From CAWJLS01 sp963843755 (GTDB taxonomy: Bacteria > Acidobacteriota > Thermoanaerobaculia > Multivoradales > DATKCC01): a stretch of DNA of 64,000 bases. Location: positions 186,001-250,000 of the forward strand of contig CAWJLS010000004.1 of the NCBI GenBank assembly GCA_963843755.1. The letters run 5' to 3'. Positions within the stretch are counted from its first letter, which is position 1. Every line of letters starts with the position of its first letter. Both the position numbers and the translations under genes were made by a program. This document shows positions 37,257-46,631 of the stretch, piece after piece. Below the pieces are notes generated by a model. It made no database searches. It was not told the origin of the DNA and was given only the letters and a program-made list of their open reading frames with translations.

Positions 37257-40200
37257 CTACTCGCCGTCGCCGAGGAGCTTGTCGACCTGGGCGCGGGACT
37301 GGTCGAAGAGCTGGCGCTGGGGCTCGGTCGGGGCGCGGTCGGCGCCTTCGAGATCGGTCGCCAGGGTGGCCAGGATGCCGCCGACCCTCCGCAGCGCGCT
37401 CTGCCGGTCCGCCTCGGCCGCATCGGCCTCATCAGGTGACGTGCCGCCTTCGGCCTCTCCTGCGTGGTAGGCCTCGGTGACCCGGGCCAGTGTGGTCTCG
37501 ACCTCTTTCTGGAACGCGAGGAGCGCCTCCAGGTCGGCTTGCGAGGTGTCGATGCGCGGGTCCTTGCCGACTTCGAGCGGCTCCGTGAGCGTCTTGCCGC
37601 CGGCGGTGAGCTCGACCCGGTAGGTTCCCGGCAGGACGAAGGCGCCCTGGGGCAGGGCCGCGCTCCCCAGGTCGGGCACGGCGGCGATCGAGTAGTCGTA
37701 GGAGATCGCCTCAGGCCGCGGGTAGCGCAGGTCCCAGACGAAGCGGTTGTGCCCCGGATGGGCCGGCAGGACGGTGAGCGGCTCGAGCCAGTCGTCGGTG
37801 AAGTACTGCTCGGCCGGCGGTCGCACCGGGGTGTCGTCGCTGCGGAAGGTGCGCACCGCCTGGCCCGACGGGTCGAAGATCTCGAGGGTCACGGGGCCCG
37901 CGGTGGCCGGGTCGAAGCTGTTCGGCAGCAGGTAGTCGATCACCGCGCCGACCGGGCCGTTGGGCGTGGTCGGCTCTTCGGCCGGCAGCGGCGTGTCCTT
38001 GTTGACGTTGGAGCGCAGGCGCACCGCCGGTGCCGGCCGCACCAGGAAGGGGCCGCCGGCACCGGCGGCCGGGTCGCGGGCGAGCTGGCGCAGCGGCGTC
38101 ACGTCGTCGAGCACCCACAGGCCGCGCCCCTCGGTGGCGGCGACCAGGTCCTGGCCGTGCACGGTCAGGTCGTTGACGCCGGTGGTCGGCAGGTCGTTCT
38201 GGAGCGGTTGCCAGAGGCCGCCGTCGTCGAACGAGACGAACGCGCCCCGGCTGGTGCCGGCGTAGAGCAGGGTCGGCGCCTTCGGGTCCTGGCGCACCAC
38301 GCTCACCCAGCCCTCCCGCGGCAGTCCGTTGGTGACCCGCTCCCAGGTGGCGCCGAAGTCGTGGGTGCGGACGATGTAAGGCGTCTGGTCGTCCAGGCGG
38401 TGGCGATCGACCGCCGCGTAGGCGGTCGCCGAGTCGGTCGGCGAGGCGTCGATCTGGGAGATGCGGCTCCAGTCGCCGATCGACGGCGGCGTCACGTCCT
38501 GCCACGTCGCGCCGCCGTCGCGGGTCCGCTGGATGCGGCCGTTGTCGGTGCCCACCCAGACGACGTCGGCGTCCGCCGGCGACGGCGCGATGGTCATGAT
38601 GACGCCGTAGCCGCACTCGGTTGCGCGGGCCTTCGGCTGATCGGGGGCGCACTCGGGAGAGGAGGCCTTCGCCGGGTCGGCACCGGAGAGGTCCGGGCTC
38701 GCCACGTCCCAGCTCTGGCCGCCGTCGGTCGAGCGGAAGAGCACCTGGGCGCCCTGGTAGATGGCATGGGGCGCGACGGCTGAGATGGCGATCGGGGTGA
38801 TCCAGGTGTAGCGGTAGCGCACGGTGTTGGGGCGCGCACCGTAGGTCGAGACCGGCCACGGGGAGACGTTCTGCACCTGCCCCGTCGCGGCGTCCCAGCG
38901 CGACAGGCGCCCGCCGAGGCCGCTGCCGTAGACCACGCCCGGGTTCCCCGGGAACGGGATGTCGTAGTCCCGCTCGTCGGCGCCGACCGGATGCCAGTCG
39001 CGGAAAGTGAGCTGGCCGTAGTCGCTGCGGCTGGCCGCGCCGACGGTGCCGTTGTCCTGCTGGCCGGCGTAGATCCAGTACGGGAAGCGGTCGTCGGTGG
39101 CCACGTGGTAGAGCTGCCCGGTCGGCTGGTTGTACCAGGAGCTCCAGGTGGCGCCGCCGTTGACCGAGACCGTCGTGCCCTGGTCGGTGGCGAGGATCAT
39201 GCGCTCCGGAGCGGTCGGGTCGATCCACAGGAAGTGGTAGTCGTCGCCCCCGGGCGAGCCGCGGAAGACGTCGAGGGTCCGGCCGCCGTCGGTCGAGCGC
39301 AGCAGCGAGCGCCCCATCACCCACACCGTGTCCGGGTCGCGGGGGTCGGCGGTCACACGGCCGTAGTACCAGTCGGCCACGTCGCCATCGTTGACCTGCT
39401 CCCAGGTGGCGCCGCCGTCGTCGCTGCGGTAGAGGCCGCCGTCCTGGCGCGCGGTGATCGTGGCGTAGACCCGCCGGCCGCCGCTCCCCGGGGCGACCGC
39501 CAGGCCGATCCGCCCGAGGGGGCTCGCGGGCAGGCCGTCACCGCCGACCGGGGCCCAGGTGGCGCCGCCGTCGGCCGACTTGTAGATGCCGCTCCCCGGT
39601 CCGTCCGCCGGGGTGAAGTAGGCCTGCCACGGGTAGCGCCGGAGCTGCCAAAGCGCGGCGTAGACCGTGTCCGGCACCGCCGGGTCGCTCGCCAGGTCGA
39701 CCGCGCCGGTGTCCGCGTCCCGGTAGAGCACCTTCTGCCAGGTCGCCCCGCCGTCGGTCGAGCGGAAGACGCCCCGCTGCTCGTTCGGGCCGAAGACGTG
39801 ACCGAGGGCGGCGACCAGGAGGGTGTCCGGGTCCCGCGGATCGACCAGGATGCGGCCGATGTGGCGGCTGTCCGCCAGGCCCATCCTCTGCCAGGTCGCG
39901 CCGCCGTCGCCGGAGCGGTAGAGCCCGTCGCCGGACGCGATGTCCCAGCGCGGCGCCACCTGCCCGGTGCCGACGTAGAGCACCGACGGATCGCTCGGCG
40001 CCACCGCCAGGGCGCCGACCGAGGCCGTCCCCTGGTCGTCGAACAGCGACTCCCAGGTGCGGCCGTTGTCCGTGGTCTTCCAGACGCCGCCGTCGGCGCC
40101 GCCGAAGTAGAACAGCCCGGGCGTCCCGGGCACACCCTCGGCGCAGGTCGACCAGCCGGCCCGGAACGGGCCGACCAGGCGCCACGAAAGATCGCGGTAG

Positions 40201-40295
40201 GCGGATTGGGGCACGGCCGAGGTGGCGGGGCCGGCACCGAGCGCGGCCGCCGCGCACAGAATGGACGCGAGGGACAGCAGGCGAATTCTCTTCAT
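37257..40295 (-). CDS. Exported BNR/VPS10-like beta-propeller protein
   Basis: This 1012-residue protein has a signal peptide (1-26) and at least eight Asp-box repeats of the form S-x-DGGxTW (for example TTDNGRTWES, STDGGATWQK, SADGGATWAP, RDGGATWQD). They form one or two beta-propellers over residues ~45-710. A linker and a C-terminal domain with FVWDLRYPRPEAI and GTYRVELTAGGKTLTEPLEVGKDPRI-type strands follow, then a helical tail. This is the architecture usually annotated as VPS10/sortilin-like or 'glycosyl hydrolase' in Acidobacteria and Bacteroidota. Catalysis is not established. ATG 40295 is chosen because the signal peptide begins there. Confidence 0.88.
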   Translation of the reverse strand: MKRIRLLSLASILCAAAALGAGPATSAVPQSAYRDLSWRLVGPFRAGWSTCAEGVPGTPGLFYFGGADGGVWKTTDNGRTWESLFDDQGTASVGALAVAPSDPSVLYVGTGQVAPRWDIASGDGLYRSGDGGATWQRMGLADSRHIGRILVDPRDPDTLLVAALGHVFGPNEQRGVFRSTDGGATWQKVLYRDADTGAVDLASDPAVPDTVYAALWQLRRYPWQAYFTPADGPGSGIYKSADGGATWAPVGGDGLPASPLGRIGLAVAPGSGGRRVYATITARQDGGLYRSDDGGATWEQVNDGDVADWYYGRVTADPRDPDTVWVMGRSLLRSTDGGRTLDVFRGSPGGDDYHFLWIDPTAPERMILATDQGTTVSVNGGATWSSWYNQPTGQLYHVATDDRFPYWIYAGQQDNGTVGAASRSDYGQLTFRDWHPVGADERDYDIPFPGNPGVVYGSGLGGRLSRWDAATGQVQNVSPWPVSTYGARPNTVRYRYTWITPIAISAVAPHAIYQGAQVLFRSTDGGQSWDVASPDLSGADPAKASSPECAPDQPKARATECGYGVIMTIAPSPADADVVWVGTDNGRIQRTRDGGATWQDVTPPSIGDWSRISQIDASPTDSATAYAAVDRHRLDDQTPYIVRTHDFGATWERVTNGLPREGWVSVVRQDPKAPTLLYAGTSRGAFVSFDDGGLWQPLQNDLPTTGVNDLTVHGQDLVAATEGRGLWVLDDVTPLRQLARDPAAGAGGPFLVRPAPAVRLRSNVNKDTPLPAEEPTTPNGPVGAVIDYLLPNSFDPATAGPVTLEIFDPSGQAVRTFRSDDTPVRPPAEQYFTDDWLEPLTVLPAHPGHNRFVWDLRYPRPEAISYDYSIAAVPDLGSAALPQGAFVLPGTYRVELTAGGKTLTEPLEVGKDPRIDTSQADLEALLAFQKEVETTLARVTEAYHAGEAEGGTSPDEADAAEADRQSALRRVGGILATLATDLEGADRAPTEPQRQLFDQSRAQVDKLLGDGE

Positions 40296-40564
40296 GGGGG
40301 AGCCCTCCTGGACGCCGGCGAGCATACCGCAGGGGTCTCCCCCTTCCGGGCCGAGCTGGACCGAGCCGGCGGACGCGCAACGCTCTCCGGCCCAGGTGGC
40401 CTGCGACGGCAACCGGCTCCTCGGCCTGCTCGAGCGCACGAGCCTCGACGCCCCGGGCAGCTCCCGGGCCGGCCTCGCCCTGACGCTGGCCCCGTCGGGA
40501 GCCCTCCAGGGGGTGGCGCACGCTGCCGGCGCGGCCCCTCTCCCTGTCGATCGATCCCACTCTG
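40296..40564. other. Divergent intergenic region with a possible out-of-frame coding remnant
   Basis: No start-supported gene lies here. One plus-strand frame (about 40370-40540) reads a coding-like stretch with LLGLLERTSL and GLALTLAPSGALQGVAHA that could join the next gene if one frameshift near 40545 is assumed. This may mean the downstream gene is longer and broken. Confidence 0.3.
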
Positions 40565-41347
40565 TTGCCCGACCCGGATCCGAGTACCCAGATCGTCCTG
40601 GACAACCGGACGGTGGCGGCCGGTGAGGCGATCGCCCGGCCGGGTCGTGGCCTCGATTCCCTGGTCGCGCCGTGCCACGGTCCGCTCTCGGATGCCGAGA
40701 TCCAGGTTCTCCGGGTGCTCGCGCGCACCGTCCGCGTCACGGGGCTCGGCGCATCGCCCGGGGCGTTCGTGGCGATCTATCCCGGGGAAGGCGCGGACGA
40801 GGTGCGGATCGACGCCTATCGGAGAGACGGCAACGGCCCTCTTGGGATGGCGTCCCGCCTGTCCGCGCGCATCCGGGTCACGCGGGACGGGGCCGGGCGG
40901 CTGCTCGGTGGCACGTTGCGGGCCCTGGCGGCCTGTCCGGCGGGCGAGAGCGGTTGGGCCTGCTCCACCGCTCCGGTCGGTGCGGCGCTCACTCTGCGGC
41001 CGCCCACCTTCCGCGAGCCGGCGCCGGCGGACGGACCGACCGCCGGCGTCGCCGCCGTCGGCGAAGGAGGGGAGGAGCAGGTCCCCATCGACTGGACCGG
41101 ACTCCTCGGCGCATCCACCTGGCGGGCGCCGCTCACGCGGCCCGCCCCGTCCCTCGCCCTGGAGCTGGCCGCCGGGCCACTCGTCATCCTCACCGCCCAC
41201 CCGGACGACGAGGTCCTGTTGGCGCCCCTGCTGGGGGAGGCCTGCGTCGAGCTCGAAGGCCGTTGCACCCTGGTCGAGAGCCTGTCGACGATCGATCCCT
41301 CCGCTCGGCGTGTCTGGCTCTCACCGCTCGCATCGGGCGGCGAGTAG
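40565..41347 (+). CDS. Protein of unknown function ending in a truncated PIG-L/LmbE motif
   Basis: The reading frame of 260 codons has no ATG and no good Shine-Dalgarno; TTG 40565 is the first start codon. Residues 1-195 are an unrecognised alpha/beta region. At about residue 205 the strand LVILTAHPDDEVLLAPLL appears, the zinc-binding signature (AHPDDE) of PIG-L/LmbE deacetylases. Only about 40 residues follow, instead of the ~180 the domain needs, and a later HxxH is absent. It is therefore probably a truncated or degraded gene; an upstream frame also looks partly coding. Expression is doubtful. Confidence 0.5.
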   Translation: MPDPDPSTQIVLDNRTVAAGEAIARPGRGLDSLVAPCHGPLSDAEIQVLRVLARTVRVTGLGASPGAFVAIYPGEGADEVRIDAYRRDGNGPLGMASRLSARIRVTRDGAGRLLGGTLRALAACPAGESGWACSTAPVGAALTLRPPTFREPAPADGPTAGVAAVGEGGEEQVPIDWTGLLGASTWRAPLTRPAPSLALELAAGPLVILTAHPDDEVLLAPLLGEACVELEGRCTLVESLSTIDPSARRVWLSPLASGGE

Positions 41348-41508
41348 CTCTCACGTCCGCTCACGCCCGGCCGCGCCGCCCTCCCCGAAGGGGTGTGCAA
41401 CCCGTGGCGGGTCCTTCCGTAGAATGCGCCAGGCCCTCCCCGCGCCTGCTCGCGGCTCATCCGATGCCGGGCCGCGGCGACATCTTCGACTCTGAGGAGG
41501 ACGACTCC

Positions 41509-43776
41509 GTGCGTACGACTCTCAGCCTTGCAGCCACCCTCACGCTCGCGGCGCTTCTCGGCGCCAGCGTCGCCTGTGTCGGGTACCATGCCAGCCCCGG
41601 AACGGCCGAGCCACCCATGACCGCACCGGCCGCCGACAACACCATGTCCGACACCACGCCAGCCGCCGAAGCCCCGCCAGCCAACCCGAGCGACAACGTC
41701 CTCCTCCAGGAATGGACCGGGCCGTACAACGGTGTACCGGCCTTCGACCGCATGGACCTGGCGGACCTCGAGCCCGCCTTCGACGCCGCCATCGCCGAGA
41801 ACCTCGCCGAGCTCGACGCGATCGCCGAGAGCCCGGAGCCGCCGACGTTCGAGAACACGATCGTGGCCATGGAGCGGGCCGGCAACACCCTCGCCCGCGT
41901 CTACCCCTACTACTCGATCTGGAGCTCGAACCTCTCCTCGCCCGAGTTCCGGAAGATCCAGGGGCGGATCACCCCCAAGCTGGCCGAGCTGCGCTCGAAG
42001 ATCGTCCAGAACCGCAAGCTGTTCGAGCGGGTCGCGGCGGTCCACGGCAGCGACGAGGTGGCGGCCCTCCGTCCGGACCAGCAGCGCCTGGTGCAGCTCG
42101 CCTACGACGAGTTCGCCCGCAACGGCGCCACCCTCACGGGCGCGGCCGAGGAGCGCTATGCGGCGATCAACCAGCGCCTGGCCGAGCTCTACACCGGCTT
42201 CGCCAACAACGTCCTCGCCGACGAAGAGGGCTACGTCCTCTACCTGAGTTCGAGCCAGCTCGGCGGCCTGCCGGCGTCGTTCGTCGAGGCCGCCGCGGCG
42301 GCGGCCGAGGAGCGCGGCCACCCGGGCGAGTCCGCGGTCACCAACACGCGCTCGTCCATGGACCCGTTCCTCACCTACTCCGACGAGCGCGCCCTGCGGG
42401 AGACGGTCTGGCGGACCTACTACAGCCGCGGGGACAACGGCGGCGAGCACGACAACAACGCGCTCATCACCGAGATCCTGAAGCTGCGCGACGAGCGGGT
42501 CGGGCTGCTCGGCTACGACAACTTCGCCCAGTGGCGTCTCGAAGACCGGATGGCCAAGACGCCGGAGCGGGCGCTGGAGCTGATGAAGGCGGTCTGGCCG
42601 GCCGCCCTGGCGCGGGCCGACGAGGAGGTCGCCGACATGCAGGCGGTGGCGGACCGGGAGGGCGCGGGCATCGAGATCGCGCCCTGGGACTACCGCTACT
42701 ACGCCGAGAAAGTGCGGAAGGCCAAGTACGACCTGGACTCCGACGAGGTCAAGCAGTACCTCCAGCTCGACAAGCTGCGCCAGGCGATGTTCTTCGTCGC
42801 CGGGGAGCTGTTCGGGTTCGAGATCACGCCGGTCGAGGATGGCAGCGTGCCGGTCTACCACCCGGACGTCACCGCCTGGAAGGTCACCGACCGGGATTCG
42901 GGCCGCCTGGTCGGCGTCTGGTACCTCGACCCGTTCGCCCGTACCGGCAAGCGCTCCGGCGCCTGGGCCAGCACCTACCGCGGGCACGAGAGCTTCGACC
43001 GCGCGGTGGGCGAGGTGACGGTGGTCGTCTCGAACAACGCCAACTTCATCAAGGGCGCCCCGGGGGAGCCGGTGCTGGTCTCCTGGGACGACGCCGAGAC
43101 CCTGTTCCACGAGTTCGGCCACGCCCTCCACGCGCTGTCGTCGAACGTCGCCTACCCGACCCTCAACGGCGGCGTGCGCGACTACACCGAGTTCCAGTCC
43201 CAGCTCCTCGAGCACTGGCTGCTGACCGACCCGGTGCTCGACCGCTACCTGGTCCACTACCGGACCGGCGAGCCGATTCCGGCGGCGCTGGTGGCCAAGA
43301 TCAAGAAGGCCAAGACCTTCAACGAGGGCTTCGCCACCACCGAGTACCTGGCGTCGGCGCTGGTCGACATGGAGCTCCACACTAGCGACCCGGACGGGCT
43401 CGACCCCGACGCCTTCGAGCGCCAGACCCTGGCGCGCCTCCACATGCCGCCGCAGATCGTCATGCGCCACCGGACGCCGCAGTTCGGGCACGTCTTCTCC
43501 GGTGAGGGCTACGCGGCCGGCTACTACGGCTACCTCTGGGCCGACGTGCTGACCGCCGACGCGGCCGAGGCGTTCGCCGAGGCGCCGGGCGGCTTCTACG
43601 ACAAGGCGCTCGCCAAGCGGTTGGTGGAGAACCTGTTCGCGCCGAGGAACGCCATCGATCCGGCGGAGGCCTACCGTGCCTTCCGGGGCCGCGACGCCAG
43701 GATCGAGGCCCTCATGCGCGACCGCGGCTTCCCGGTGCCGGGAGAGGCCGGGCAGGCCGGTGTCTCGGCCGACTGA
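41509..43776 (+). CDS. M3-family metallopeptidase lipoprotein (Dcp-like)
   Basis: The product is 755 residues. GTG 41509 is chosen over ATG 41464 because GAGGAGG lies eight bases upstream and the next residues form a lipoprotein signal with lipobox ASVAC (Cys near residue 24). After an Ala/Pro tether the protein follows the thimet/peptidyl-dipeptidase Dcp pattern throughout. It contains the long helical N-domain, VWYLDPFARTGKRSGAW, then the zinc site HEFGHALHAL (His534, Glu535, His538) and the substrate Tyr/His region GYAAGYYGYLWADV. It would cleave short peptides in the periplasm. The gene faces the metallopeptidase operon at 43902-46418 with a shared palindromic terminator. Confidence 0.95.
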   Translation: MRTTLSLAATLTLAALLGASVACVGYHASPGTAEPPMTAPAADNTMSDTTPAAEAPPANPSDNVLLQEWTGPYNGVPAFDRMDLADLEPAFDAAIAENLAELDAIAESPEPPTFENTIVAMERAGNTLARVYPYYSIWSSNLSSPEFRKIQGRITPKLAELRSKIVQNRKLFERVAAVHGSDEVAALRPDQQRLVQLAYDEFARNGATLTGAAEERYAAINQRLAELYTGFANNVLADEEGYVLYLSSSQLGGLPASFVEAAAAAAEERGHPGESAVTNTRSSMDPFLTYSDERALRETVWRTYYSRGDNGGEHDNNALITEILKLRDERVGLLGYDNFAQWRLEDRMAKTPERALELMKAVWPAALARADEEVADMQAVADREGAGIEIAPWDYRYYAEKVRKAKYDLDSDEVKQYLQLDKLRQAMFFVAGELFGFEITPVEDGSVPVYHPDVTAWKVTDRDSGRLVGVWYLDPFARTGKRSGAWASTYRGHESFDRAVGEVTVVVSNNANFIKGAPGEPVLVSWDDAETLFHEFGHALHALSSNVAYPTLNGGVRDYTEFQSQLLEHWLLTDPVLDRYLVHYRTGEPIPAALVAKIKKAKTFNEGFATTEYLASALVDMELHTSDPDGLDPDAFERQTLARLHMPPQIVMRHRTPQFGHVFSGEGYAAGYYGYLWADVLTADAAEAFAEAPGGFYDKALAKRLVENLFAPRNAIDPAEAYRAFRGRDARIEALMRDRGFPVPGEAGQAGVSAD

Positions 43777-43832
43777 CCCGGGCCCGATCAGAAACCCGGG
43801 AGCCCGACCGAACGGCCGGGAGGGAGGGTGTC

Positions 43833-43872
43833 CCGGGGAGGCCGGCCGCCACGTGGCGGCCGGCCTCCCCGG
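43833..43872. terminator. 40-bp perfect palindrome, bidirectional terminator
   Basis: The sequence is self-complementary over its whole 40 bases (20-bp arms, centre between 43852 and 43853) and lies midway between the convergent stops at 43776 and 43902. It has no spacer, so in RNA the loop would open a few pairs. Neither side has a clear U tract. Confidence 0.6.
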
Positions 43873-43901
43873 AACGAAACGCTCTCAGGGACCGTCCCTG
43901 A

Positions 43902-45812
43902 CTACTTCTGCGTCGCCACCAACTTGAAGTCGAAGTCGAAGTTGGTGCTCTGCGTCCAGGTGACGCCGTCGGTCGACAGGAAGGACCGGAGCACGGTGGC
44001 CGGCCCGGTCAGGCCGATCACCGGCGGGATGCCGCTGACTCCGGGGAACGAAGCGCTGTTCGGAATCCGCAGCACCAGGAACAGATCCGTGATCGAGCCG
44101 TTGTCGATGCCCTTGAGGATCTTCCGCCCCAGCCGGTTCGAGTTGCCGAAGTAGAACGGCGCGAAGTCGGTGTCCTGACCGATGAACCCGGTGGTCTTGG
44201 CGAGCGGGTGGGCCAGGTCGACCGTGACCCCGCCGGAGACCGAGCCGGTGGTCAGGGTCGCCTCGGCGAAGGTGGGCACCACCGAGGCGTCGACCACGGC
44301 GGTGAAGAACTCGCCGGAGTTGACGTAGATCCCGTTGCCGGCGTCCAGGGCCGCCACGTCGGCCGCCGGGATGCGGACGGCGTAGTAGGTGCCCGGCGCG
44401 GCGCCGGTGAAGCCGATGTTGGTCAGCGGCGCCGCGGCGCCGGAGGCCTCCACCTGGACGTTGGTCACGAAGTCGTAGCCGCTCCCCGTGACCGACGGCA
44501 GGCCGAACACCGGGAACGCCTGTCCGGGGGAGCGCTCGAACGCGCCCTCCTGGCTGCCGTTCCAGCGCTCCTCGTTGAAGTTGAGCTGGCCGAAGATCGA
44601 GCCGATCTGGGCGCTCAGGCTAATGCTGCTCGCCGGCACCGGCGTCCCGTCGGTCGCCTCCATGGTCAGGGTGTAGAGGCCGAGGCGCACCGGGAACCGG
44701 TAGTGGCCGTCGACGATGTTGAAGCTCGGGGAGACCAGGTAGATGCTGCCCGTCCCCGGGTCGTAGGAGAGCTGCGTCGAGCCGGAAAAGCCCGCCGCCT
44801 CGATCCGCCCGGTGAACAGGTTGGTCGCCGCCACGCTGGCGCCGGCCACCGGCTCGCCGAGGGCGCCGTGGGTCACGTCCCCCTCCAGCACGCCGTAGAT
44901 CAGGTTGAACGGCAGGTCGCCGAACTGGAGCGCCGCCGGGCCGCTGGAGGCCGTGCCCTCCGGGTAGAGGAACGAGGACCACGCCTTGTCGTCCTCGGCC
45001 AGGGTCCGCTGGGCGAGCTCGGCGGCCGGGTCGGAGGTGTCGATGAACGGGTACATGGTCGTCGCGGTGCCGTCGGAGCTCGAGAGCTGGTTCTCCAGCA
45101 CGTGGGAGAGGCCGTGGGAGTGGCCCTCCTCGTGGACCGCGATCGCCTGGAGGTCGGTCGACGCGCTGTTGGTGTCGACGTCGGCGTCGTTGACCGTGAA
45201 GCGCAGGCCGGCGGCGTTGAACTGGATGTCGTTGTCCAGGATCGTGCCGGCCAGGTAGTGGCCCTCGGGGAACTCGATGTCGCCGTCGCCGTCCACGTCC
45301 TGGCAGGTCGTGATGGTGGCGGAGACGTCCGAGTCGCCGTCACCGTCCAGGTCCATGCCGTCGACGAAGTCGGTGTCCGCGATCAGGCTCGTCGAGGGCG
45401 AGGACGCGATCGCGCCGAAGCCCGACGGCGTGCGGAAGGTCAGCTCGTTGACCATGTCGAAGCCGGCCACGCCGGGGTTCGAGGTGGTCGACTCGATCTC
45501 CATGTCGATGTAGGAGGTCGGCAGGGCGTTCCACTCGTCGAACGAATTCTGGAGCACCGCCTCGGCGTCGGCGAGGGAGACCACCGGACCGCCCAGCGGA
45601 TTGGGGATCGGGTCCAGGGTGGTGTTCATGGCGTAGGGCGCCGGGATGCACCGGGCGTCCCAGAAGATCTTGGTCAGCGGTGCGGCGATCTGGCCGGGGA
45701 TGGGGGACGGAGCCCCCGCCGTGATGTCGATGGTTTCGAGGACTCCGCCGCACCAGGCAGGCAGCGGCAGAAGGAGGAGAGTGAGGACTGTCGAGCAAAT
45801 CTTGAGTTTCAT
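43902..45812 (-). CDS. Exported matrixin-like zinc metallopeptidase
   Basis: The 636-residue product has a signal peptide (1-22) and the extended zincin motif HEEGHSHGLSH (His227, His231, His237), i.e. HExxHxxGxxH as in matrixins/metzincins, followed by MYPF, which could be the Met-turn. Two Asp-rich loops before it (DLDGDGDSD and DVDGDGDIE) look like calcium-binding EF-like loops. The C-terminal ~350 residues are beta-rich, with carboxypeptidase-regulatory-like or Ig-like segments, and end in a strand-rich domain. ATG 45812 has CAGGAGA upstream. It is second in an operon behind a 192-residue exported protein. Confidence 0.85.
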   Translation of the reverse strand: MKLKICSTVLTLLLLPLPAWCGGVLETIDITAGAPSPIPGQIAAPLTKIFWDARCIPAPYAMNTTLDPIPNPLGGPVVSLADAEAVLQNSFDEWNALPTSYIDMEIESTTSNPGVAGFDMVNELTFRTPSGFGAIASSPSTSLIADTDFVDGMDLDGDGDSDVSATITTCQDVDGDGDIEFPEGHYLAGTILDNDIQFNAAGLRFTVNDADVDTNSASTDLQAIAVHEEGHSHGLSHVLENQLSSSDGTATTMYPFIDTSDPAAELAQRTLAEDDKAWSSFLYPEGTASSGPAALQFGDLPFNLIYGVLEGDVTHGALGEPVAGASVAATNLFTGRIEAAGFSGSTQLSYDPGTGSIYLVSPSFNIVDGHYRFPVRLGLYTLTMEATDGTPVPASSISLSAQIGSIFGQLNFNEERWNGSQEGAFERSPGQAFPVFGLPSVTGSGYDFVTNVQVEASGAAAPLTNIGFTGAAPGTYYAVRIPAADVAALDAGNGIYVNSGEFFTAVVDASVVPTFAEATLTTGSVSGGVTVDLAHPLAKTTGFIGQDTDFAPFYFGNSNRLGRKILKGIDNGSITDLFLVLRIPNSASFPGVSGIPPVIGLTGPATVLRSFLSTDGVTWTQSTNFDFDFKLVATQK

Positions 45813-45839
45813 GAGAGAAATCTCCTGCAAAGAAAAGGG

Positions 45840-46418
45840 TCAGCGATTCTGGACGTCGGAGTTGCCGGCGGCGCCTTCGCGCACCAGGCCGCGGACCCGA
45901 TCCTTGAAGTCTTCCAGGTAGTAGGAGTAGGCGGCGGGGGCGGCGCCCTCCGGGCCGACGGTGTCGACAGCCGGGGCACGAACCACCTTGTAGCCGCGGG
46001 CGTCGGTCAGCACGTCGACCTTGCCCTGGGAGAACCCGACCACCTGAAAGGCCGGGTCGTTGGCCTGGCCGCGGGTGAAGAACAGGACCGCCTCTTCCCC
46101 GACGACGAGCTTGGGGGCGCCGGGGTAGACGATCGCCACCGGCACGGGGTTGTTCGGGACCACGCCGCCGGGGAGGGCAACGGTCACCTTGCGGGTGGTG
46201 TTTCCCTTGAGGGTGTCGGCGACCTCGATGGTCGCCATGGTGACCACCGAGCGGCCGACCCGCTGCGGATGCAGGCCGACGCACGTCCCGTGGACGATCA
46301 CGTCGGCGTCGACGGCCATGTCACGGAGCGACATGGGGGTCAGGGTCGTCGCGTGGAGCGTTGTCGCGGCCAGGACCGCGACGGCGAAGACTGTGGTGAG
46401 TTTCCAGCTTCTGCTCAT
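45840..46418 (-). CDS. Exported protein upstream of the metallopeptidase
   Basis: The 192-residue product has a signal peptide (1-23, ending LHA). The mature domain begins with SLRDMAVDADVIVHGTC, continues with a strand series (TMATIEVADTLKG, VTVALPGG, LVVGEEAVLFF) and a final helix. This domain is familiar from hypothetical proteins encoded next to secreted matrixin-like peptidases, but its role is unknown. GAGGAG precedes the ATG and 27 bases separate it from the peptidase gene. The arrangement parallels the small exported protein and protease pair at 30929-33213. Confidence 0.75.
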   Translation of the reverse strand: MSRSWKLTTVFAVAVLAATTLHATTLTPMSLRDMAVDADVIVHGTCVGLHPQRVGRSVVTMATIEVADTLKGNTTRKVTVALPGGVVPNNPVPVAIVYPGAPKLVVGEEAVLFFTRGQANDPAFQVVGFSQGKVDVLTDARGYKVVRAPAVDTVGPEGAAPAAYSYYLEDFKDRVRGLVREGAAGNSDVQNR

Positions 46419-46631
46419 TCGAGCTTCTCCTCGGTGCCGGCGCTCCCGCGGGAGGCCGGCGGGTCGGGTGGCAGCGCTCCTCCCGAGGAGGCGCGCAGCC
46501 TGGGTTCAAGTGAAACGACTTTGTATTTACAGATGTGCGGCTGGGCTCGGTGATGTGACTGGGAGGGCTGTCCGGGTGTTACGCTGGCGCCGCTCTTGAC
46601 GGCGGACGTCAGGACCAGGGAGGAAGCGCTC

